Part shown: piece after piece, positions 1 to 8,768 of the stretch
Layout of the letters: each line of letters starts with the position of its first letter
Position numbering within the stretch: the first letter of the stretch is position 1
Made by a program: the position numbers and the translations under genes
The notes under the pieces: generated by a model
Seen by the model: only the letters and a program-made list of their open reading frames with translations
Database searches by the model: none
Told to the model about the DNA's origin: nothing
Origin: Zygnema circumcarinatum
Lineage: Eukaryota > Streptophyta > Zygnematophyceae > Zygnematales > Zygnemataceae
Assembly (NCBI GenBank): GCA_037447605.1
Contig: CM074821.1
Location: 1,108,548-1,164,463, forward strand
DNA length: 55,916 bases
Direction of reading: 5' to 3'

Positions 1-122
1 CTCCACCTCCTTTTCCCTACCTAGCAGTACATAAACACCCCTTAAATCTACCTTCCTTCCTGTTTCTCCCTGCAGCCTCCCCTCCTTGAAACTCTAAGTG
101 CCCCACCTCCCTTCATAAAGCA

Positions 123-401
123 ATGAGCACTCGCCGCCTTTCGGGCCTTCAAAGGGACGTCCTGAGTCTCCTCCGCTCCATATTGAGAGTGGCCCGAAGC
201 AAGCCGCCTCCCTCCCGGTCCAACATTGAGCACTTTGTGATGGCGGAGTTTCGGCGGCACGCGGCGGAGGTGGAGAGGAAGGACTACCAGACCATAGAAC
301 ATCTCCTCCGTAGAGGGACTCGCCAGAAGGAGCAGCTCTTGAAGATGGACACGACGGGGTTCACTGTGCTACAAGTTGCAAGGCCGCCGGCGAAAGCATA
401 A
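123..401 (+). CDS. SDHAF1: Succinate dehydrogenase assembly factor 1 (SDHAF1), mitochondrial LYR protein
   Basis: Single-exon 92-residue protein. It matches the plant SDHAF1 pattern: an N-terminal RLSGLQRDVLSLLRS helix, then ARSKPP, then an EFRR...VERKDYQTIEHLLRRG block (about residues 42-65) that is characteristic of the family. Members act in the mitochondrial matrix, where they help the iron-sulfur subunit SDH2 receive its clusters for complex II; this role comes from the family. The length is close to that of plant homologues. The first in-frame ATG fits the family N terminus, and no separate presequence is visible. The signature Leu-Tyr-Arg tripeptide reads Leu-Leu-Arg (residues 16-18), so the tyrosine is missing. 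The TAA stop is followed at once by CT-rich DNA. Confident by motif pattern; function is inferred. Confidence 0.85.
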   Translation: MSTRRLSGLQRDVLSLLRSILRVARSKPPPSRSNIEHFVMAEFRRHAAEVERKDYQTIEHLLRRGTRQKEQLLKMDTTGFTVLQVARPPAKA

Positions 402-688
402 GATCGCTGCTCTCTTCTCTCTTCTCTCTTTCTCTCTCTCTCTCTCTCTATGTCTCTGTCGCAGGGGCGGATTCAGGATTTTAGTAGAGAGAGAGAGAGG
501 GGGGCCTGACCAATGAGTTGGGACAAGAAGTTCGGACATTCGAGTGTGCATTTTTGCTATTCAACCCTCAAAGGCGATCAGTGGCTGACATCTTTTTTCA
601 AAATCTGAGGGGAGGATAAGATCTCCTCTCTCTCCCTTTCCTATCCCGCCTCTTAGCTCTTTCTGGGCTCTTTCCTCGTATCTCTCTT

Positions 689-754
<66 letters not shown>

Positions 755-1065
755 GTCTTTCTCCCTTGATCCCTCCTCTTAGCTCTTTCTGGGCTCTGTC
801 CTTTGTCTCTCTCTCTCTCTCGTCTCTCTCCCGTTATCCCTCCTCTTAGCTCTTTCTGGGCTCTCTCCTTTTTTTCTCTCTCTCTCTCTCCCTCCCCTCT
901 CTCCCGTCATCTCTTCTCTTCGCTCTTTCTGGATTCTTGCGGCTTGCTTGCTGGTCATGTAGACACAGCGTGGAAGAAAAATAGGGAGTACATTGGCACT
1001 GCTTGCAATAAGGGGACTGCTAGAAGCAGAGAGAGAAACGAGAGCTTATAGGCTTCAAAATTTCC
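402..1065. repeat. CT-rich microsatellite block with a 67-126 bp repeat
   Basis: Pyrimidine-rich DNA on the plus strand. A near-pure (CT)n run lies at about 694-747 and shorter runs at 430-448, 808-821 and 873-890. The phrase CCTCTTAGCTCTTTCTGG recurs at 649, 775 and 842, with a diverged copy near 915. The copies are spaced 126, 67 and 73 bp apart, and the spacing varies mainly through the length of the CT run between them. Open frames here are low-complexity and not gene-like. Confidence 0.8.
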
Positions 1066-1796
1066 CGAATTTGTTTGGTATACATTGTTCTTACGGCTGA
1101 AGCTTTTATTGGGAAGGAAACGTGTTCATTTTTCCTCTCTCACTTTGTTAAGTCCTTTAGATCTTTGATTTTTAACCAAAAGCAATTAATTATGAAACTG
1201 TCGCCAAATTGTTAAGCTTTTGCTTTTGCTTTTCCTTTTGCTTTTGCTTGTGCTGCTTCTAACAGAGCTGCGAACCGGCAAGAATTGCAATATGAAGGCT
1301 TCCATGGCCATGGCCATGCGGGCATGGAGTGGCCATGGCCATGGGGGGCATGGAGTGGCCATGCCCCCCATGGCCATGGCTAATGTGAGAAATTGACGAC
1401 CCAAAAGGTAATTACAATACGGAGTACAAAAACATGTTTAGACCAATGAGACCGTTCATTCGCACGTGCCATTTTTAACCAATTGGAAACTTCAATGTAC
1501 GGACTTCTTGCCGGTCTGCAAAACTTGCCGTCAAAAATACCTGCAGAAGTAATTACAGTATTATTCCTCTGCCAAGCCTGCCCGTCCCCAAAAAAAAAAA
1601 GGAACGATACAGTAGGCGAACCCGGGCAGGGATAGAAAAACAATTACCGGCAGCCAAGTGAGGTGTCAACGCGGCCGCAAGCGACACGGAGAGGCGCCAA
1701 ATCGTAGTACGGACGGGTTTTGTCGCATGCGTTCCGGCCGGTCGCCAGAATGATTGCTTGACAGCGGCTGGCTTCGTTGTCGTTTGGTGAGGAAGT
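1066..1796. other. Intergenic, no gene seen
   Basis: No coding pattern was found. The stretch holds a degenerate GCTTTT hexamer run at 1216-1252, the CATGG hairpin annotated separately, and a GC-rich segment near 1670-1740 containing a NotI-type GCGGCCGC. The ORFs are short and unrelated to known families. Confidence 0.6.
1332..1380. repeat. Perfect 22-bp inverted repeat (hairpin) built from CATGG units
   Basis: Bases 1332-1353 are the exact reverse complement of 1359-1380, with a 5-base loop (AGTGG). Each arm contains two CATGG motifs and a run of six G or six C. Further CATGG motifs lie just upstream (1302-1330), so the hairpin sits at the edge of a small CATGG-rich cluster. Confidence 0.9.
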
Positions 1797-1871
1797 GCAT
1801 TGAACTCACGATGGCGAGGCCATCAAATGTACGTGGACAAAAGCAGCATCATGGGGAACCACGAAGAACTG
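1797..1871 (+). repeat. Dispersed repeat, copy 1 (second copy at 47834-47902, minus strand)
   Basis: This stretch matches the reverse complement of 47834-47902 at about 65 of 72 aligned positions with one 3-base indel. Both copies keep an ATG frame starting MNSRWR, then HQMY and MGNH. Directly downstream three CCTAGG palindromes occur (about 1883, 1904, 1934). It is probably a fragment of an unidentified interspersed element. Confidence 0.75.
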
Positions 1872-2526
1872 GTCGCAAAGGACCTAGGCACAAAAGACAG
1901 ACGCCTAGGCGCAACAACGCAGCCCCTAGAGCCCCTAGGGTATTCTTTTGTCGTTCTACGAGACAGTTGTCGTATGCGGATGCCTCGTCTATGTACATAC
2001 GTAGTTCCGTGCCTCTGAATGGCAGCGACGGAAGGCCTAACGGCGACATGGAACGGGATCATGGGAACCACGAGGCGGCGCACAAAGGGCCCGCGGCGGG
2101 GAGGGTTTGAGTGTGGACTTTGCATGTGTGAAATGCAGCCGTTCAATATTGTTCTGGGGGCGATTGGCTTGTCGTTGTTGTTGTTGTTGACTTCGCAGCA
2201 TTGTGTTCCATGCGCAGTTTGGCGCGCTCTGACACTCCACGACCAATTGACCGCACAACTCACCTGCAGGTTCGAGGGCTTGCGTCAACAAATAGTTGTA
2301 CGCACGCACACAGCCGAACCGGCCTAATGACCAGCCCACATTTGTGCATACTTTTGCATTCAGAGGATGTTTTGCTTTGGGACCCAAAACCGAACAGGAT
2401 GACCGATGCCAAGCTCTTCAAAGAAATGGGTCGATTCTTCAAAGTTTCTCCCAAAATGTGCGAACTTGAGACCTAGCGCTGTTGTCGTTATTTTTCAAAG
2501 AAAGATTTATTTTAGAAAAGAAAAGG

Positions 2527-2632
2527 CTACTACGCCAGATCCCATCGGAACTCCGCAGCTAAGCGCCTGTGGGCCGGGATGGTACTGGGATGGGTGACCT
2601 CCCGGGAAGTCCCGGTGTCGCACCCACTTTTT
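2527..2632 (+). pseudogene. 5'-truncated 5S rRNA-like sequence (5S pseudogene or 5S-derived SINE head)
   Basis: From about 2536 the sequence follows plant 5S rRNA: GATCCCATCGGAACTCCGCA, then CTAAGCG, then the conserved GGATGGGTGACCTCC box, ending GTCGCACCC at 2625. The first 25 or so bases of a normal 5S gene are not recognisable, so the molecule is incomplete. The regions corresponding to the internal RNA polymerase III promoter (A box, intermediate element, C box) are present, and a T-run terminator (ACTTTTTC, about 2626-2633) follows directly. It is a single copy here, so it is not part of a 5S array. Confidence 0.8.
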
Positions 2633-2872
2633 CTTTACTTTCGAAAGAAAGAAATTCACCATTCCACTTTTGTTCCCTTTGCTGTAGCGAACCGTACAAT
2701 TGAAATGTGATTTGCCATTTTTTTATCTCGTCGGTATCCCCGTGACGTGGAAGTGAATAACTAACGAAAATCTGACTAACCAAACATGACCAGATTGATA
2801 CTATACCAACTAAGCATTCCATGTTCGAGCCAAGAAGTCAATAACTTTGATGCTGGTTGGGCCTTCTGGGGT

Positions 2873-3008
2873 TCCATGCTGTGCCACAGTACTGGATCCA
2901 TGCTGTGGTACAGAACTGGTTTCATGCTGTTGTGCAGTACTAGCTTCATACTGTGCTACATTACTGGTTCCATGCTGTTGTGCAGTACTGGTTCCATGCT
3001 TGGTACAG
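2873..3008. repeat. 24-bp minisatellite, 5.5 copies
   Basis: Units start at 2873, 2897, 2921, 2945, 2969 and 2993 (partial), with the consensus TCCATGCTGT-NNNNCAGTACTGGT and a few substitutions per copy. Because 24 is a multiple of three, frames stay open through the array in several phases. I read these as by-products, not genes. Confidence 0.9.
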
Positions 3009-3052
3009 TTCCGTAGCCTCCTAGAATTCAATCGCCGTACTGCATTTCCGTA

Positions 3053-3243
3053 CAGTAGACCCCCCCAATATTTTCGCCCCTCTTATTTTCGCTCCCCAAT
3101 ATTTTCGCCCTGAATTTGCCAAAACCACTTTTTAATATAATACTGCCCGCCTATTGTTAACACGCACCCTTATATTTTCGCTACCCAATATTTTCGCCCA
3201 ATATTTGCCGAAACCATGGCGAAAATATTGGGGGGGTCTACTG
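3053..3243. mobile_element. 191-bp MITE with perfect 26-bp terminal inverted repeats and TA target duplication (Tc1/mariner/pogo type)
   Basis: The left end begins CAGTAGAC followed by seven C and AATATTTTCGCC. The right end is its exact reverse complement for 26 bases and finishes at CTG, 3243. TA dinucleotides flank both ends (3051-3052 and 3244-3245). CAG...CTG termini with TA duplication are typical of Tc1/mariner/pogo elements. There is no transposase, so the element is non-autonomous. The motif AATATTTTCGCC also recurs inside in direct orientation near 3096 and 3186. Confidence 0.9.
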
Positions 3244-3492
3244 TAAAACATAGTGGGTACGGTCTATCTCCTATTTTCCAGCGTGGCAACTGAAATATAT
3301 TTTCCCGCCCCCTGATTGGCCAGCAAGATTTGAGAATATCCTGCGAGGCGAGGGAGAATCCTCCTCTCCAGGACCACTGCTGTGCTGGCCTTTCTGCGGG
3401 CACATGGAACGGTCGTTTCAACGCGATAACGTGATCCGTTGCCGTTGAATAGTTCTACAGACACATAGAACAGCTTTCCCCGGCCGCCTTTG

Positions 3493-5535
3493 ATGCGTCA
3501 GCATGTCCATCCAAACCAAGCTCCCCCTACGAAACGACAAGCACCGACATTTGTTGCCTCGTGGCAGTATATCTGCGTGCCACGTCATTCGTCAAAACAG
3601 TTACTTTGTCCTGATTGGGCCACATGGCATGACTCTGCGCTCCATTGGCTGCCGACAGCATCTTTTGGTCCTTGGACGATGACGTGGTCGGACGGCGCCG
3701 CCGCCAAGGAAGCTTCCTGGAAAGGTCAGCGCCGGCTTCGGCGCCAACCGCTTTCGCCTCGCCCACTCCCACCCTTCTTCCCTCCCGCTCCCTTCCTCTC
3801 TCACTCCTCTTTCTCTCTCTCTCTCTCTCTCGCTCCCTCTCTCTCTCTCTATCTCTCTCTCTCTCTCTCTCTCTCGCTCCCTCCTTTCCTCTCCTCTCGC
3901 TCTCTCTCTCGCTCCCTCCCTTTCCCTCCCTCTCTCTCTCCCCCTTTCTCTCTCGCCCTCTCTCCCTGCATTTGCGCATTCATTCGTTCTCCCCCCCCCA
4001 GTCTGCCTCTCCCTCGCTCCTTTCTCCGTCCCCTCTCGTCGCTCTCACGTTCTGCTCTCTTGCCTCTTTTCTTCCCTCTCTCCTCCTCCACTGCTCGTTT
4101 TCTCTCCCCTCCCTTCCCCACTCTCTCTCTCTCGCTCTCTCTCTCTCTCCAGCTGTCTGCATCCCTTCACTTTTCGCTCTCGCTGTTCAGGCAGCCATGG
4201 GCGGTCTCCAAAGGTAAGAACAAGCTCCTGACGCCCATGCCATGCATGCTATCCCTGTCATGCCATCCATGCCATGCCATGCGCATGACATGACATGACA
4301 TGCCATGGTTCCTTTTGGGCTCCTGGACGCATGCAAGCTTGCATGGCTGATATCGTTCAGAGATGTACGGTTTCAGGCTCCTTTAAAGAAAAGAATGCGG
4401 ATTTTTTTTTCTTTTTTCTTCATTTTTCGACATTGTTGATTAAACCGTTGAACTAGTTTTTTTTCCAGATTTTTTTCGAGTCTTTTATATGCTCTTCTTA
4501 TGGCGCATTTTTCGGTGATAATAAGAGCGAGTGGACTTAATTCGACGGTCCCCCCTCCAAGGTACCTTCCTCCTTAAATGCCACTTAAAAAAAAAAAAAA
4601 AAAAAACCTGAAGTCTGAGTTTCCAAAATCTCTTTCTTGTTTCTTTATTTTTGGTTTGTGGAATGCGCGGTTGTATGATTTTTTTAATCCAGGATTTTTT
4701 TTTTTTCGGGGGGAGCTGTAGTCCTGCGCCTCCTGTACCTCTCTCGTCTCAGAGCTCCACCGACTGCAAATACTCTTATACCAACAGTGTATGCAAACTA
4801 CCATTTATTTCTTTACTTTTGTGTTCCAAAAATAAACAATTAACGAAAATTAAAATAAAGCAATAATGCTGAAGGACCTGCATTCCTTCCATAGACTTCC
4901 CTCTACTTTAACTCCCTTCGTCCATTTCTTCCCTCTCTCCCGTTCCCTCTCCCTCCCCTTCACTTGCCTCGTCCGCCTCTCTCCTGCGCTCCTTATCTCT
5001 CTCCGCTTCTACCCATCTTTCCACTTTCTGCTTTCCTCTCCCCCTCAGTCCTCCCCCCCCCTCCCCCCTTCCCCCTCCCCCGTCCCCCCTCCCTCTCCCT
5101 CTCCCTCTCCCTCTCCCCTCTCCCTCTCACTCATTTCTCATTTCTGTCTCCCTCCCCCATCTCCCTCCTCCCTCCCCACTCACTCCCTCCACTTATCCTC
5201 ACTTCCCCCCCCCCCCCCCCATCTCCTACCCTTCCCCCCCTACCTTACCCCCTATACTCACCCATCTCCCTCTCCCCCCATCTCCCCCTCCCTTCCTAAT
5301 CCCCACTCCCTCTACTTATCCTCACTCTCTCTCTCCCCCCCATCTCCCTCCCTCCCTCCCGCAGAGTCCCTGCAAGTCGATCAGTACGGGAGCCGGCTTT
5401 CTCGTCGGCGCGGGAGTGTGTTTGGCCCTCCTCGTGTCTCTCTCTCTCGGCGTCTCTCTCTTCTGCCGCCGAAGGCGTCTGCAAGGGGGAGCCTCTGCGG
5501 GCAGCAGAGCCGAGGTGCCCTTTTCAAAACCCTAA
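3493..5535 (+). CDS. Weak three-exon gene candidate with a possible single membrane span
   Basis: Three segments join in phase: up to 3724 (donor AAAG|GTCAGC), 4191-4213 (TTCAG|GC...AAAG|GTAAGA) and 5365-5535 (CCCGCAG|AG, stop TAA). The last segment encodes a hydrophobic stretch, STGAGFLVGAGVCLALLV, continuing to about 25 residues and closed by CRRRR, as in a single-pass membrane protein. Against it: the first segment contains promoter-like motifs (CTGATTGG near 3611, TGACGTGG near 3679), and hydrophobic Leu/Ser/Val peptides arise easily from CT-rich DNA. No family is recognised. The introns are almost pure pyrimidine. It may instead be a non-coding transcript or nothing. Confidence 0.25.
3780..4190. 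repeat. Pyrimidine-rich (CT)n tract
   Basis: Over 400 bases of mostly C and T on the plus strand, with several (CT)n cores. Apparent ORFs on both strands are Leu/Ser or Arg/Glu low-complexity products of the repeat. Confidence 0.85.
4890..5360. repeat. Pyrimidine-rich tract with C homopolymer
   Basis: CT- and CCCT-rich DNA on the plus strand, including (CCCTCT)n-like repeats near 5090-5130 and a run of about 14 C near 5206-5220. It ends in CCCGCAG, a possible splice acceptor. Confidence 0.8.
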
Positions 5536-6094
5536 AAAATTCATATTCTGGATGTTTCTAGGGCAGTCTATTTGCTTAAGAAATTCAGAGCCAATGGGTT
5601 TAGGGCACTTCAAAGGGCAAGAGTTGGTTCAGAGTTTGGTGATGCTGAAGGTGGGTTTTATTGGTCCTTGCATAGAGCCCGCAGCTATGAGTGAGTGGTT
5701 TCGAGTTGGAGGTTTCGGATTGGAGATGTGTCGAGAGGTGCAAAATATCAAGAGGAAGTCATGCACCTTTTTTACGCGTTTCTGTCATGCAAGCTGAATT
5801 TTTCTAAAGCTTAAATGGATAATGTGATATAGTACGTGTGTAGTGGGTTAAACTAAAGAATTTTATTAAGTTTGAAAGACAGGAGAATCGGAGTTATATA
5901 AAAATGTGCGCAAAATGCCCAAAATTTTGAATACTGATAATCTGATTGACACTTTAACAGAGTAGCAGCTCTCCTTAACTTCACATCTCCTCGGAAAAAC
6001 TCTCCCAAACATTAATTCCTCTTTTGTGAAACCCTTCTTGAAGCCTTCTTGGAGCCCCAAATTCCTTACAATTCCGTACTGACTGGTAAAAAAC
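5536..6094. other. Intergenic, no gene seen
   Basis: AT-balanced unique-looking sequence with short ORFs only. No family match was recognised on either strand. Confidence 0.5.
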
Positions 6095-6119
6095 TTGCAG
6101 GCCTTAATGAAGTTAGAGG

Positions 6120-6380
6120 GACCAATCATAGGCTTCCACGTGGCGATGCCTGGCAAGTCACAACCCTCATATTTGGCGTGGCTTGACGTCCAAGAAAACT
6201 CCACAAAGGGACCTTCTCCCCACTCTCCGGACTCGACCCTTCACTCCGCCCACAGCTCCCTCCATGGCTGCAATTGGTATATGGGGGCCGCCCAGGACAT
6301 GGAGCAGCCGGATTTGGAAAAGGGGGGTTCAATGAGAGGTGGGAGAGAGACAACTTTTGTCACGTCACACGAACCAATGG
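6120..6380 (+). promoter_or_regulatory. Promoter-like cluster of CCAAT and ACGT-core motifs without a recognised gene
   Basis: CCAATCA at 6122, a palindromic G-box CACGTG at 6137-6142 followed by GC, TGACGTC near 6184, CACGTCA at 6361 and CCAAT near 6374. The combination resembles the sequence upstream of the alternative oxidase and eIF6 genes here, but only a purine-rich tract follows. No coding exon was found, so this is a weak call. Confidence 0.3.
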
Positions 6381-6509
6381 GAGAGCGGAGCTTACATGGC
6401 GAGCAGGAGGCTCCGGGAGGGAAGAGAGGGGAGGGAGAGATGGGAGGGGAGAGAGGGCTTGCAAGAGGGGCGGATGCGGATGTTGCTGCTCTGAAGACTG
6501 TGCGGTCAG

Positions 6510-6850
6510 ATGAGGCGGAAGGGGAGAGGGAGGGAGAGAGGGAGAGGGAGGGAGAGAGGGAGAGGGAAGGGGAGAGGGAGGGGGAGAGGGAGAGGGAAGG
6601 GGAGAGGGAGAGAGAGAGGGAGACGGAAGGGGAGAGGGAGGGAGAGAGGGAGAGGGAAGGGGCGAGGAAGTGAGAGAGGGAGAGGGAAGGGAAGAGGGAG
6701 GGAGAGGGAAGGGGCGAGGAAGTGAGAGAGGGAGAGGGAAGGGAAGAGGGAGGGAGAGAGGAAGACGGAAGGGGAGAGGGAGGGAGAGAGGGAGAGGAAG
6801 GGGAGAGGAGGAGAGAGGGAGGGAGCGAGGGAGAGGGAGCTGGAACGAAA
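6510..6850. repeat. Purine-rich GGGAGA minisatellite tract
   Basis: About 340 bases built from GGGAGAGGGAG, GGAAGGGGAG and GAGGAAGTGAG variants on the plus strand. The subunit GAAGGGGCGAGGAAGTGAGA occurs twice (about 6656 and 6710), showing local duplication. Long open frames in several phases are Arg/Glu/Gly repeats and not credible genes. Confidence 0.85.
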
Positions 6851-6894
6851 ATGAGGGAGGGGGGATAAGTGCGATGATGGCTTTCAGGGAGTGA

Positions 6895-8768
6895 GGAATT
6901 TTGAATTTTCTTCCAGCGAGGGGGCTCAAACAAAGCATGGTGCTATATGGAATGGTTTGAAAGCGGCACTTCTGCTTCCAGTTTTGCTACTAAGTAAGCG
7001 CGAAATCACTGCCGGATTCAAATTTCCTATGATCCCCGATAGAGTTTTGCAGTATTATTTTAAGATGCAAATAGTATAGAGGAAAGGAGGACGTAGGTAC
7101 GTGAACACTGTAATTTAGCTGTACAATTTTGACCTGATTTGAAAAAATTAAAATCAAAGTAGAGGGAAAGGCCAATCCAAGCTTACCACGTAAGCTGCTA
7201 AGAGTGTGTAGGTAACCCTTAGGGTTCGGCCCAAATAGTCTTTGAAAACCCCCTTTTCAATTTTTAGACCTTTCTTAGTAGCTTAAAGCTGTGCCTAAAG
7301 CGGCAGATCTATCTTGGAAGTGCCAACACTGCAAACTGAGTTAAATAGACCACAAAGAGGAAAAACATTTGGTTTTGAAAATTAAGCTCATGGTTGTAAA
7401 GTGATCATTTACTGAGAGAAAATTGGTTGGTGACTTTCCAACAAAGCCCCAAATCATGATTTGTGGGTGGCTTGGACCTCTGCTTTTGCAGCTTGTCAGA
7501 GAGTCTTTGTCCAAGAATTGTAACAAACGCGTGAAGGGAGGGAGGGAGGGAGGGAGGGAATCACATAAGTAGGGTTCGTGCTATGCCTAAGGAAGGCCTC
7601 TTTATATGAAGGCTTTCAAACTTAAAAAAAACTTCACACTCTTGGAATTCAAAACCTGTGCACACTTTCAGGCACAGAAAAATGGTTTTTTCATTCAAAA
7701 AAAAAGTTCCATATTGGCTTTTTTGAAGTCTGGAAGGTCCGAATACTCCTGTGCAAACTGGCCTTTTTAATTGTCTTCCTACTGCAGGCCCTCTTCTATA
7801 TGCTAAGTACCAAATCTCTTTCTCTATTACTTTTTTCGCACAGTCATCTGCATACTGTACAAGCACTTGCATTAGACAAAGGTCGGAATTTTAAAATGTT
7901 CATTTTCACGAATGAATATTGGGAACTGAGTGGGAAGACACTATATAATGAATAGGTTGGATTGAGTTTATTTTCCTCGAATTACTGTAAACATTGAGAG
8001 TATGCTTCAGTGTCGTATACAAATCGCACCCTCGTCCTTCACCTGTTCCGCACCTCATGCTTTCTTTTTTTTAACGTAGAAACAGCTCAAGCGTAAACTG
8101 CGAGATTTCGACAAATATTTCCCAGATCGTCTCTCATCATAACATAGGCATGCAAGCTCGTATAGCAGCACCCCTCTTAAGCTGGCAGTACTGTATCGGT
8201 AGGTGGACATGATGGCCATCATCGGCTTGACCTCTTATATGAATGTGACTTAAGGGAAAACCGTGCGAACGTCTCTATAAAAGTTTGCACACTGTTTAAC
8301 TTTGTTCAAGCTGGTGGAATGAAATTACCGAGAGAAAATCCGTACAATTTGAGTATGAAGTAACAATGTCAAAGTGTATTACCGTGGGCCCACACACGAG
8401 GGCTCTTCTCGCCGCCCGATAGAAACAGGCCATCCTTCGTACCGGGATGGAAATCTCAATGCGCATCTCACTTTTACTGCTTATTACCCGATATTTCATC
8501 GAAGGTCCAAGAGAGCTTCCCTAGAGACCAAGTCATCAAGCACCTCCGAAATCTCCAAAACTGATGTTTGTCACATACAAAAACCGACCCCTTACAAAAA
8601 CATGACCTCCCCCTGGACAAGTACAAGGAAAAGTGATGCCTCCCGCCTACCATGTGCATCATGAAGGTGCACACCATACTGCTGCATGATGCCATGTGCT
8701 AATCCATAAAGCTCAAAAACTTGTTTCTCACTCTCAAAAGCGGCCAATGATCTGATGCGTTCATAAAG
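6895..8768. other. Intergenic, no gene seen
   Basis: Mostly unique-looking sequence with short ORFs. A (GGGA)n run lies at about 7537-7558. No convincing exon, RNA gene or repeat family was recognised. The 3' end of the minus-strand NUA gene lies at its right edge. Confidence 0.5.

Noticed and set aside
7561-7872. Minus-strand frame containing VQYADDC, reminiscent of the reverse transcriptase YADD box
   Set aside because: Only four residues match; no other reverse transcriptase motifs occur before or after it.
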